From Henriciella sp045287255 (GTDB lineage: Bacteria; Pseudomonadota; Alphaproteobacteria; Caulobacterales; Hyphomonadaceae), in contig NZ_CP137142.1 of NCBI RefSeq assembly GCF_045287255.1, positions 2,604,001 to 2,668,000 of the forward strand: DNA of 64,000 nucleotides, read 5' to 3'. The position numbers and the translations under genes were made by a program. Positions 34,987 through 43,591 of this stretch are shown here, one piece after another. Position 1 is the stretch's first letter; each line of letters opens with the position of its first letter. Under the pieces are notes generated by a model. The model saw only the letters and a list, made by a program, of their open reading frames with translations. It was not told where the DNA came from and did no database searches.

Positions 34987-36242
34987 TGGACGGTCTCCAT
35001 AGTCAGATTTATCGGGATGATATCGAAGCGCACATTGGCGATGGTGTAGCGGCCTTCCCCGTCCGGACCACGCCCCCAGAAGCCTGCTGACTGTGGCAAT
35101 TGCGTAAACGCATAAGCAAACCCAAGCCCGCCACCATCAAAGCTGATCCGGTCAACCGTTTCAGCCGTTTCATTGTCGACAAGACCTTCACCGATCACAT
35201 CGGCCAACATTTGTCCTTGTAGTGCCATACCACCGCCGCCAGGCAGCGGGTTACGAACATACTCATTCCCAACCGTTGCCTCTTTCCAATCGGCCGGTCG
35301 CAACGCCAATGTTTCGAGGTTCAAGGTATCGCCAGCCGCCATAAGATGCAGGGTGAGTCCCGTCACCTTAAGGCGGTTGTCGCTGATGGGCGTAAATGTC
35401 GCCTGCCGGGCATCGACAATTGTGATGTAGCCAGCACCGCCCACACGCGCCAACCCATCGTGCGAAACAAGCAAGGCGGTGTTTTCATCGACCCCGAAGC
35501 CAATCCGCTTTGACGCATCCTGCTCAAGGCTCAGCGCCTTGACCAGACGACCCAGACGCGCCCGTTCCCCGAAATGCTGATCAACCAAGCCATACTCAAA
35601 GAAGCCAAGGCCACTACCCATTTTCACGGGTTCCCCTTCAACCGATCCCGTCAAGCCTGTGAGGCTGTCCCCCTGCAGCAGCATGGAAACGCTCATGATC
35701 GCTGCTCCAGCACTCGTGCCGCCAACCGGTGCGCCATGAGCTGAGGCCGCCCGTATGGCCTTCAGAGCGTCTGTCTCTTCATCATCTTTCAGTAGGATGT
35801 CTGTTGTCCGCGCCTGATCCCCTCCGGTGAACCAAATTGCCGCCGCGGACCCCAGCAAGGACACAGTTTCAGGGTCATCGCTATTTCTCGCCCAAAGGGC
35901 CTCATCTTCGCCCTTGGTTGAGGGATCATCCATTTTGGCAAGCCTGGCGACCTTGATGCGTTGCCCCTCAACGCCATAGCTCAACAGAGTATCACGCGCG
36001 GCATGTGCGGACTCCACAGGGCTGCCGGAGGCAGAAGGGACAATCACAAAGGCTCCTTCAGGCCGAGCCATATTGATGAAGCCTTGCCAGACATCCGCCG
36101 TCTCCGCCTTCAAGGCACCGCCAGCAATCACCAGCGGTCCTGGCGTTTTCTGCGAAGCCGGGGCGTGTTGCGCCCAAGCGGGGAGAGTGGCGCACAGGCC
36201 AGCAATTAAAGCGGATTTCAGGGTGACAACTCTATTAGGCAT
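34983..36242 (-). CDS. Secreted cyanophycinase (peptidase family S51)
   Basis: This 419-residue S51 serine peptidase has a signal peptide (about residues 1-24, ending PAWA), so it acts outside the cytoplasm. The nucleophile is Ser177 in GGTSAGAA, with IWFTGGDQAR and LVDQHFGER as further family motifs. Cyanophycinases (CphB inside cyanobacteria, CphE secreted by heterotrophs such as Pseudomonas) cut the polymer into beta-Asp-Arg dipeptides. Length and export match CphE. It overlaps the permease by 8 bases and the isoaspartyl peptidase by 4. Other S51 specificities are possible, but the neighbours support cyanophycin. Confidence 0.85.
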   Translation of the reverse strand: MPNRVVTLKSALIAGLCATLPAWAQHAPASQKTPGPLVIAGGALKAETADVWQGFINMARPEGAFVIVPSASGSPVESAHAARDTLLSYGVEGQRIKVARLAKMDDPSTKGEDEALWARNSDDPETVSLLGSAAAIWFTGGDQARTTDILLKDDEETDALKAIRAASAHGAPVGGTSAGAAIMSVSMLLQGDSLTGLTGSVEGEPVKMGSGLGFFEYGLVDQHFGERARLGRLVKALSLEQDASKRIGFGVDENTALLVSHDGLARVGGAGYITIVDARQATFTPISDNRLKVTGLTLHLMAAGDTLNLETLALRPADWKEATVGNEYVRNPLPGGGGMALQGQMLADVIGEGLVDNETAETVDRISFDGGGLGFAYAFTQLPQSAGFWGRGPDGEGRYTIANVRFDIIPINLTMETVQ

Positions 36243-37704
36243 AGCCGATACTCACTGCGATCAGGATGAAAACGATGGCCGTGGCCATGGCGAGTGCGAG
36301 CCCCTTCCAAAGGAATTGCACCCATGTGCCCCAGCCCACCCGGGCCGCCGCGAGGCATCCCATCAGAGCCGCTGAGGATGGAACGATCAGGTTCATCAGA
36401 CCATCTCCCAATTGGAAAGCGAGGACGGCTGTTTGACGCTCAACCCCAATCAAGTCCGATAGTGGCGCCATAAGCGGCATGGTCAGGGCTGCCTGCCCCG
36501 AGCCCGACACGACGAAGAGGTTGATAATGCTTTGCAGGACATACATGCCGACCGCCGCGATATGTCCGGGCAGGCCTTCAGTAAGATGCGCCATACCGTA
36601 GAGCGCCGTATTCAGAACACTGGGCTCACTCGCATCATCGCCGCCCAGCAAAACCACAATACCTTTGGCAAAGCCGATAATGATGGCCGCAGGGGCAAGT
36701 TGCACGGCGCCATCGCGAAACGCCTCACCGCAGGCGTTAAGGTCCATACCATTCAACCGGAAAAGACGCGCAACAATCGCTGCAGCAATACCGATTGCAA
36801 AGAATTGAGCGGCAATTTCAGGGAAGTAATACTGGTGAACCCCGACGCCCCAGGCCACCCAGGCAATCCCCCCAAGGATGATGAACAGGATCAGTGCATG
36901 ACCAAGATTGAAACGACTATCCTCACCGTCAGGGGCTTTCATATCCCGCAACCATTGGTCCGCCTTATAGGTCAGTGATGTCTCTGGCGCATGTCGAATT
37001 CGGACAGCATAGCGATAGGCAAAGACCGCACCGACAGTTGTGAACACACCCCACATCGTCACGCGCAAACCTGCACCCGACATCACATCAAGCCCGGCAA
37101 TCCCCTGCGCCACAACGACCGAAAACGGGTTCATCCATGATGTAGCAAAGCCGATCTGGGTGGCGACGTAAGTGACCAGAAGCACGGTGAGACTGTCATA
37201 GCCTGCGCGGGCAAACGCCGGAGCAAGGATCATGACAAAGACAATGGCCTCCTCGCCCATCCCGAAGATGGCGCCACCTAAAGAGAAGAGGACAAACAGC
37301 AATGGCGCCAGAAAATCGCCTCGCGCACCCGGATTATCAACCAGACCTTTCAAGGCCGCCTCCATGGCCCCTGTCCGCATAATGATCCCGAACGCCCCGC
37401 CAACAATAAGGAGGAAGGCCATCAAACCGACCGTTGCTGAATATCGGTCCCCTGCAATCAATCCCTCAAACAAGAAGTTGAGGAAACCAACATCTTCACC
37501 GGTGCCCAACAGCAAGGCTGGTTGTCGCCCAACTAGTTCAAAACTGGATAGGTCGAACGTGCCAGCCTCGCCAACAAAGCGCCCGGCAGGGACAAGCCAT
37601 GTGGCCAACCATGCCAACAGCGCAACGACAAAAAGAATAACAAAGGTATCAGGAGCCTTGAAGGCACCCGATGATTTTGAGGATTGTTCTGCTTCAGGCG
37701 TCAC
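36235..37704 (-). CDS. YfcC family permease (C4-dicarboxylate / basic amino-acid transporter type)
   Basis: This 489-residue inner-membrane protein has about twelve hydrophobic segments. It starts with a soluble tail followed by FKAPDTFVILFVVALLAWLATWLVPAGRF, the typical YfcC/ArcD-like opening. GGAFGIIMRTGAMEAAL, GMGEEAIVFVMILAPAF and SGSGQAALTMPLMAPLSDL are family landmarks. I chose GTG 37704 because GGGAGG lies just upstream; the frame continues upstream without a start signal. It lies between a TonB receptor gene and cyanophycinase, so it probably imports beta-Asp-Arg dipeptide or arginine and aspartate. The substrate is inference. Confidence 0.82.
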   Translation of the reverse strand: MTPEAEQSSKSSGAFKAPDTFVILFVVALLAWLATWLVPAGRFVGEAGTFDLSSFELVGRQPALLLGTGEDVGFLNFLFEGLIAGDRYSATVGLMAFLLIVGGAFGIIMRTGAMEAALKGLVDNPGARGDFLAPLLFVLFSLGGAIFGMGEEAIVFVMILAPAFARAGYDSLTVLLVTYVATQIGFATSWMNPFSVVVAQGIAGLDVMSGAGLRVTMWGVFTTVGAVFAYRYAVRIRHAPETSLTYKADQWLRDMKAPDGEDSRFNLGHALILFIILGGIAWVAWGVGVHQYYFPEIAAQFFAIGIAAAIVARLFRLNGMDLNACGEAFRDGAVQLAPAAIIIGFAKGIVVLLGGDDASEPSVLNTALYGMAHLTEGLPGHIAAVGMYVLQSIINLFVVSGSGQAALTMPLMAPLSDLIGVERQTAVLAFQLGDGLMNLIVPSSAALMGCLAAARVGWGTWVQFLWKGLALAMATAIVFILIAVSIGYA

Positions 37705-37818
37705 CGCACCCTCCCTGCAAAGATTAAGAGGCAACCGACCATCGGCTTCCGGTCGACATGAGGATAGGCCGAAGCCTGCCAACCGGAAGAGGTGATGGTG
37801 GTTTTGGTAGGGATTAGC

Positions 37819-40650
37819 CTAAAAAGCGTGCCCTACGCGCAGAGTGATGAAGCGGCCAAGACTGCTATGGTTGAAATGGTCAACATTCGCGCCTGTGCCC
37901 AAGGCCAGAGGCGGATCCTCATCAAACAGATTGTCGATGGAGAGCTGGATGAAGCTGTTCTCGCCATAATCGTAGGAGACAGAAGCATCAAATGTCAGCC
38001 AATCGTCCACGTCCTCATAGCCTGCCGAAACAAGTCCATTGGTGATCGCTGCCGCAAGCACGCGTGGGCTGGGGTCATCCTTATAGCTTGAGACATACCG
38101 CCCGCGCAGAGAAGCGCGCCACGGGCCAGTCGTCCAGCGCAGGCGCGCGCTGGCAGTCAACTCAGGATATGTGAACTCACCCGCCTCATCGATAATCTCT
38201 GCATCTGCGGAGGCCTGACGCTCGAACTCGAAGAGATAGGCAGCATCGGCAAGGATAGCCAACTCGCCACGCGTACCCAAATCGAAGTACTGGGTGGCGC
38301 TGACATCAAGCCCGCTGGTTTCCTGAAATCCAAGATTGGTCAGCGGAATGTGTGCGTCCGTAACGAACCCGCGATCAACTTCAAGGCCTGGTGTGCCTGT
38401 CTCAAGCGTGCCATCTGCAATGTCGATAACGGTGAACTCACCGGCAAGCGCCCGGCGAATAAAGTCATCCTCGTCAATGCCGACCAGGTCTTCGTGTCGG
38501 ATGTTCCAGTAATCGACGGAAAGGTTAAAGTTGCGGCTTGGCTCAAACACAAAGCCGAGGCTCCAGCTTTCCGCCTCTTCAGCCTTCAGGTCCGGATTCC
38601 CAATCTCTTCTGAAAGCAAGGATTCACCATCCGCCGTCGAGTCACCATCACAGGCTTCAGGTGTGATCTCACAATCCACCCTGAAACTGGTCAATCGAAC
38701 ACCTGCCCCTGTTTGGGCGAGGGATGGGGCCCGGAAGGATGTGCTCCAATTGCCGCGGAGAACCAGTTGATCGGCAGGCGCATAACGAAAGGCGATCTTC
38801 GGATTAAAGTCGCTGCCGAAATCGCTGTCATCGTCAAACCGCCCGGCCAACTGAATGTCGAAATTATCACTCAACGGAATGTATAGCTCACCGAAGGCGG
38901 CCCATTGGGTGCGATCCGCATCCGCTGAGGTTGAGGAGAAGCCGACAATCGGATCGGGATTATCCGTCGTCGCCACCGCATCACCAGACGGGGTGTCGGT
39001 TAGCTCTTCACGACGCACCTCCGCTCCAAACGCGCCTTTAACCTGACGACCATTGAACATGAAGACATCACCACTGGCAGACACATCAAACTGCAACAGA
39101 GAGGATTCACCATTGCGTTCGGCCTGGGTGACAATGGCATCGAGAACAGCCTGGTCTTGCTGTGTCTGTCCCCCGAATGGGTTGTACCAAAGGGTCACCA
39201 GCCCGGTATCCTCGCATCGGTCCCCAGCAAGCGCGTCTACCCGACTGCCATCGCTACACAAATTGCCAAGTAACGCATCTTCAAACTCAGCGGTCCGGTA
39301 AAGCCCGGAAAGACCACGCTGGGTCGACTCATTCTGACCATAGACAAGGGCGGCTTCATAGGTCCAACCATTATCAGCCTCATAGGTCAGGCCACTGGTC
39401 AGGCGCAGGGTTTCACTCTCGACCGTAACCGCACGCGGTTCAGGGATCTTGCCCCAAGCAAAGATCGGGAAGCCGAAGAAGTCATCATAAATTGTCCCCG
39501 GATTATCGATATTGGCCTCTTCGACGATGTCATCGATCAGACTCTGAGGGAAGAAAGGGTTTTCTGGATTAACCGGTGCACGTGAGAAATTGGCAGGCGA
39601 AGACGTGCCATTGCTCTCATTGGTCGACCAGAGCAGATCATTGAACCAGGTCAGATCATCTGTAACCCGCAATTTGTAAGCGCCCATGATACCGATCGAT
39701 TCCAACTCATCATCGGTCGCAACGAAGGCATTTGTATTCACTTGGCAGAAGTCGCCAAAAGCGCCATCATCGAAGAAATCATCCGCCGCGCATCCGCCAT
39801 CCTGTGGCTCTTCGGTCTGATCATTGAACATGAGGAACAGATCATTGAAGCTTGGGAAGAAGCCCTGCTGGCTGGGCCGTACCGAATTGGCCGTGAAGTC
39901 GCGATCCCGATCAAACAGCGCATTGCGCTTGTAATAGTCTGCAACGAGCAAGATGGATTGGCGATCATCGGAGCGCCCCCAAACCGCATTGAGGTTCAGT
40001 TTGCCTTCATCGGTTTCCGCCGTTGAGTTGCCATAGCTGCCCTGCACTTCAAAGCCATTGAAATCGTCGCGCAGGATATAGTTGACGACCCCGGCGACGG
40101 CATCCGCGCCGTAAATCGCAGACGCTCCGTTTGGCAGCACATCTACCCGCTCAATCGCCGCGAGCGGTATGGCGTTCACATCGATGAAGTTCTCTTGTCC
40201 CTGGGCAAACGCTGTAATGCTGGCCCGGCGCCCATTGATCAGGGTCAGGGTTGAGCTGGCTCCCAAGCCACGTAACGAAACAGACGCGGCACCGGGAGGC
40301 GTATCCCCTGACAGCGCGCCGGCTGTAGAGGTAGAAAACGTACCGCGGCCCCCACCTGTCACAGGGAGATCCTTGAGCACCTCGATCAGAGACCCGGCAC
40401 CGGTTTCGACAATATCACCGCGGTCGATGGAGAAAGCCTGCACAGCGCCATCCTCGGCGAGGCCTTTTATCCGCGTCCCTGTAGTGACCACCCGATCAAG
40501 GACTTGTGGACTCTCTTCATTCTGAGCGGCAACAGAGATCGGTTCATCAGTAGAAGGCTCAGCCTCCTGCGCGAGAGCAGATGGAACAAGGAGAGCACCC
40601 CCAACAAGCAGGGCAAGGACGCCGCGAAGGTCGTTCTTTGAGTATGACAT
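37819..40650 (-). CDS. Large TonB-dependent receptor, probable cyanophycin-peptide uptake
   Basis: This 943-residue outer-membrane receptor has a signal peptide ending in PSALAQ and a TonB-box-like region (LDRVVTTGTRI). The plug domain contains SLRGLGASSTLTLINGRRAS and ERVDVLPNGASAIYGADAVAG, and a large barrel ends in LRVGHAF. The plug style and size match receptors for oligomeric nutrients rather than small siderophores. It lies 114 bases upstream of the permease-cyanophycinase-peptidase unit on the same strand. I chose the ATG at 40650; the ATG at 40680 would put the start inside a palindrome. Two structured elements precede it. Confidence 0.85.
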   Translation of the reverse strand: MSYSKNDLRGVLALLVGGALLVPSALAQEAEPSTDEPISVAAQNEESPQVLDRVVTTGTRIKGLAEDGAVQAFSIDRGDIVETGAGSLIEVLKDLPVTGGGRGTFSTSTAGALSGDTPPGAASVSLRGLGASSTLTLINGRRASITAFAQGQENFIDVNAIPLAAIERVDVLPNGASAIYGADAVAGVVNYILRDDFNGFEVQGSYGNSTAETDEGKLNLNAVWGRSDDRQSILLVADYYKRNALFDRDRDFTANSVRPSQQGFFPSFNDLFLMFNDQTEEPQDGGCAADDFFDDGAFGDFCQVNTNAFVATDDELESIGIMGAYKLRVTDDLTWFNDLLWSTNESNGTSSPANFSRAPVNPENPFFPQSLIDDIVEEANIDNPGTIYDDFFGFPIFAWGKIPEPRAVTVESETLRLTSGLTYEADNGWTYEAALVYGQNESTQRGLSGLYRTAEFEDALLGNLCSDGSRVDALAGDRCEDTGLVTLWYNPFGGQTQQDQAVLDAIVTQAERNGESSLLQFDVSASGDVFMFNGRQVKGAFGAEVRREELTDTPSGDAVATTDNPDPIVGFSSTSADADRTQWAAFGELYIPLSDNFDIQLAGRFDDDSDFGSDFNPKIAFRYAPADQLVLRGNWSTSFRAPSLAQTGAGVRLTSFRVDCEITPEACDGDSTADGESLLSEEIGNPDLKAEEAESWSLGFVFEPSRNFNLSVDYWNIRHEDLVGIDEDDFIRRALAGEFTVIDIADGTLETGTPGLEVDRGFVTDAHIPLTNLGFQETSGLDVSATQYFDLGTRGELAILADAAYLFEFERQASADAEIIDEAGEFTYPELTASARLRWTTGPWRASLRGRYVSSYKDDPSPRVLAAAITNGLVSAGYEDVDDWLTFDASVSYDYGENSFIQLSIDNLFDEDPPLALGTGANVDHFNHSSLGRFITLRVGHAF

Positions 40651-40677
40651 AGTAATTGTGTTTCCCGAATAAGCGCG

Positions 40678-40693
40678 CATAGCCTTGGCTATG
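40678..40693. promoter_or_regulatory. Perfect 7-2-7 palindrome before the TonB receptor
   Basis: CATAGCC-TT-GGCTATG is a perfect inverted repeat 28 bases upstream of the receptor ATG. It could be an operator of a LacI/GntR-type regulator or, in RNA, a small hairpin. No regulator gene is adjacent. Confidence 0.5.
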
Positions 40694-40698
40694 CCTTC

Positions 40699-40764
40699 GG
40701 GCAGGATGATCCCTGACGCGGTATGCTGTCTTTATGGCGTTCAGCCGATCATGCGATCCTGCCC
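40699..40764 (-). promoter_or_regulatory. Long imperfect hairpin in the leader of the TonB receptor gene
   Basis: Four stacked helices pair across this stretch: GGGCAGGAT/ATCCTGCCC (40699-40707 with 40756-40764), GATC/GATC (40708-40711 with 40747-40750), CTGA/TCAG (40713-40716 with 40741-40744) and CGC/GCG (40717-40719 with 40737-40739). That gives about 20 bp with small bulges and a 17-base loop. It lies 49-114 bases upstream of the ATG and would sit in the 5' leader if the promoter lies further up. It matches no RNA family that I know. Confidence 0.5.
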
Positions 40765-40973
40765 ATCCTCCAAAACAGGACAGGCGCTACTCGTCAAACC
40801 ACTCGCTCAGCTGGAAGTCCGCAGACGACCGGCCAAAGATTTGAGAATCTGGCATAAGACCAAGCATTCAGCACTCCTGAATATGAGAGTATCCTAAGAA
40901 TCACTTTGCGCAAGCCATTTCGACTCCAAACGATGGTGGAGACAATACGGATTGACCTGACAGGTCACCCAAG
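40765..40973. other. Intergenic remainder between the TonB receptor and serine hydrolase
   Basis: No convincing frame or RNA is visible. It probably holds the promoter of the minus-strand receptor locus and the 3' end of the serine-hydrolase transcript. Confidence 0.4.
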
Positions 40974-42074
40974 TCATGGGCCATAGAGTTCTGCTGCAAT
41001 CTCGAGCGTAAGGTTGGCAAGCAGATCATACCCAGCATCATTGTTGTTCAAGATAATCACGGTGCCCCTATGGTCCGGGAAGCGCGTGATCATACTCGTA
41101 TAGCCGATCATCTCGCCATTATAGGTTTGGAGTGACAGCGTTTCTCCGGAATTCAGTGGGACAGCACCAACAGTCCAGGCCATGGGCATTATCGGGTCGA
41201 ACATAATAGCCTTGCTTTCTGAACTGAGCAGTATGTCGGTCTGCAAGGCCTTATGCCAGCGGAACAGATCTCGCGCTGTGGTCGACATCGATGCTGTCGC
41301 GCGAAACACTTGTGGATTGACCACGGGAACATGCGTGTAGGTGCCATCCTCGCCGCGGAGCGCGTTCCTAACAAGCACTGCCACAACGTCATCATCATAG
41401 ATTTGCCCTGTCTGTTTGAGACCTGAGGGTCCAAGAATCTGCTCTGATAAAACGGTGTCGTAGGACGCGCCCGTGGTCGCTTCAATGACAAGCCCCAGCA
41501 AGTAGGAATTCGCATTCGAATAAAGATAATCGCTCCCTGGCTCGAACCGGGGCGACATGGACGCAATCGCGCTAAGCATCGCTTCAGGCATTAGGGTTTT
41601 CTTGAATTCGGGATCGAACCAACCTGGTATCTCAGTATAGTGCGGGAGACCCGAACGGTTTTGCAAAAGGTGCCGAAGCGTAACGTGATCAGCATAGCTG
41701 GCGTGAAAGCTTGGCAGGTACGCGCTCAACGGATCATCCAGACTGAGCGAACCCTTTTCTACAAGTTGGAGAACCAATATCGCTGTGAAGCTCTTTGTTA
41801 TTGAGGCGATGGCAAACTGGCTATTCGTATCGACACTGAACGCGTCTTCAAGAGAGGACGAATTGTAGGCCTCCTCAAAAATGATCTCGTTCTGGTCGGC
41901 CACCAAGATGACCCCGGAGAATTCGGCGGCGGCAACCCTTTCAGAGACCAATGTCTGAAGCGAAGTTTGGGTGCTTTCGACACCCGACAAGGCACTTTTC
42001 CCTATGCCCGCATCACAAGCACCCAAACAAACTGCTGCAGCAATCAGTGCGGCCTTGATCTTTTGGTTATGCAT
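40974..42074 (-). CDS. Beta-lactamase-family serine hydrolase, lipoprotein
   Basis: This 366-residue protein has a lipoprotein signal (lipobox LGAC, Cys20) and the class C beta-lactamase / DD-peptidase fold. The SxxK motif is S91-I-T-K94, the tyrosine motif is YSN in DYLYSNANS, and LQNRSGLPHYT and LSLDDPLSAYLPSF are typical of the beta-lactamase-related (Pfam Beta-lactamase) esterases and peptidases. The substrate is unknown; true beta-lactam hydrolysis should not be assumed. I chose the ATG at 42074, with GAGAGG 7 nt upstream. It is divergent from a membrane-anchored AraC regulator, which may control it. Confidence 0.85.
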   Translation of the reverse strand: MHNQKIKAALIAAAVCLGACDAGIGKSALSGVESTQTSLQTLVSERVAAAEFSGVILVADQNEIIFEEAYNSSSLEDAFSVDTNSQFAIASITKSFTAILVLQLVEKGSLSLDDPLSAYLPSFHASYADHVTLRHLLQNRSGLPHYTEIPGWFDPEFKKTLMPEAMLSAIASMSPRFEPGSDYLYSNANSYLLGLVIEATTGASYDTVLSEQILGPSGLKQTGQIYDDDVVAVLVRNALRGEDGTYTHVPVVNPQVFRATASMSTTARDLFRWHKALQTDILLSSESKAIMFDPIMPMAWTVGAVPLNSGETLSLQTYNGEMIGYTSMITRFPDHRGTVIILNNNDAGYDLLANLTLEIAAELYGP

Positions 42075-42215
42075 ACATGTACCTCTCAATCGGTTTGCGT
42101 TCTGGTTTGTGTAGAGGCGTAGCCAATGCCAGCGGAGTTCGCAGCGAGACCGAAAACGCGATTGTGGTCGCTTTTCTGCGTTTAATAGGGATAAAAATCG
42201 GCTAGTGGGCGTATC

Positions 42216-43268
42216 ATGTTGAATGCAATTCTCAACTTCGGGGCCGCTCTGAGCATCCTCTGCTGCTTGTTCGCGGTTCACATGTTTCGCACTTCTGCTG
42301 CGAGTAAAACACCTGCCTTGCTATTGGGCGCGGTATTCCTGTTGCTCGGGGTGCACGCACTCTTACTGCATTTGATTGTGATCTTTGATCACCCGCGCTT
42401 TGCAGTGACCCTATTGCCGCTGCTACCCTTACTGATCGGGCCGCTCTTGTATCTCTTCTTTCAAAGTGTACGAGAGCTCAATCGACCTTTTCATAAGGGT
42501 GACCTTCTGCACGCTCTGCCCGCAACAATTGTGTTTGGGCAGATGACGACGCACACTTTGATTCACTATGTCGATATCATCGTGCTTGTGAGCATTCTTG
42601 CTTATTGTATTGCCCTGATTTTAATCGCACAAAAAGGCGTAGGCCAGTTTAACCATCTCGGCCATCGTGCTGTGGCGCCATATGCTTGGCTCATCGCCTG
42701 TATTGCTTATTTGGCAGTATCCTTCGCGGCAGACTTGATCATCCTTTTGGAGATCAAAGCCGGCTCATCCGCTGACCAATCCCTTGGCCTTTTATTAGCG
42801 ATTATCTCCAAGCTACTTTCGGCATGCCTTGTTATGTGGCTCGCACTTCAGAGAAAGTTCTATTTCGAGTGGATCTATACCTATGGAACACGCGCCAAAT
42901 ACTCAGGTGCGGACCCAGAGCGACGAGAGGTTTATCATGCCATTATCGAACGATTCGAAGCCTGCTTGGCGACGGCCGACTTCTTTAATGAACCGACACC
43001 ATCACTCAGCACCATGGCCCGCAGGATAGGTGCGCCCGCCCGTCAGTTATCAGAGGCAATCAACGAAACCTTCGGGGAGAGTTACTCGAAACAAATGAAC
43101 CGGCGGCGCATTGACCGCGCCAAGAACCTCCTGGCACAGCATCAGGATATGCCGATCACAGACATTATGTTTGAATCCGGCTTCCAAACCAAATCCAGCT
43201 TCAACAAGGAGTTCAGAGCTATTGCGGGTATGTCGCCAACGGAATATCGAAGACTGATTGCATCATGA
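42216..43268 (+). CDS. AraC family regulator with N-terminal membrane domain
   Basis: This is a 350-residue protein. Residues 1 to about 215 contain six or seven hydrophobic segments, and residues from about 240 carry a cytoplasmic AraC helix-turn-helix pair (PSLSTMARRIGAPARQLSEA and ITDIMFESGFQTKSSFNKEFRAIAGMSPTEYR). A membrane sensor fused to AraC DNA binding suggests direct one-component signalling from the membrane. It is divergent from the lipoprotein serine hydrolase, with 141 bases between, so that gene is the likely target. The ligand is unknown. Confidence 0.87.
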   Translation: MLNAILNFGAALSILCCLFAVHMFRTSAASKTPALLLGAVFLLLGVHALLLHLIVIFDHPRFAVTLLPLLPLLIGPLLYLFFQSVRELNRPFHKGDLLHALPATIVFGQMTTHTLIHYVDIIVLVSILAYCIALILIAQKGVGQFNHLGHRAVAPYAWLIACIAYLAVSFAADLIILLEIKAGSSADQSLGLLLAIISKLLSACLVMWLALQRKFYFEWIYTYGTRAKYSGADPERREVYHAIIERFEACLATADFFNEPTPSLSTMARRIGAPARQLSEAINETFGESYSKQMNRRRIDRAKNLLAQHQDMPITDIMFESGFQTKSSFNKEFRAIAGMSPTEYRRLIAS

Positions 43269-43302
43269 AAGTATAGCTTTCGTGCCTGGTTGATTTGGCA
43301 TC

Positions 43303-43567
43303 GGCCGAAACAAGACAAACTCTACCTGAAGCCTGATCTGAAGTTATCCCATTTTGCAAGCCGCCTCGGCGAAGCGAGCCATAGGGTCAGCGCGCGCATA
43401 GCAGGCGTGCTCGAATTTTGAACCTTCAACGCGCGGGCTGTGCCACGCTCAGGCGACACTTCCGTTCTGATGATCGCCCCGGATTGCGGGTTTTCAAAAA
43501 TGAAATAGGTCTGACGCCCAGCGAGTTTCGCAGTTCAAACTCCGCCCGAGACTCTGTCGGTCCATAA
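43303..43567 (+). pseudogene. Decayed AraC-family regulator, C-terminal fragment
   Basis: Three frames in order give AraC-like protein: KLYLKPDLKLSHFASRLGEA, then NARAVPRSGDTSVLMIAPDC, then KNEIGLTPSEFRSSN. Together they match the two helix-turn-helix units of an AraC C-terminus (the last reads as FKNEIGLTPSEFR). They are joined by stops and frame changes near 43418 and 43490, and there is no N-terminal part. The fragment follows the intact AraC gene by 34 bases and may be the remains of a second copy. It is not functional as read. Confidence 0.7.
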
Positions 43568-43591
43568 AAGGCTTTGTGAAGGCATACCGCC

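Noticed and set aside
40699..40764. TPP or cobalamin riboswitch in the TonB receptor leader
   Set aside because: The conserved cores of both are absent; only the hairpin remains unexplained.
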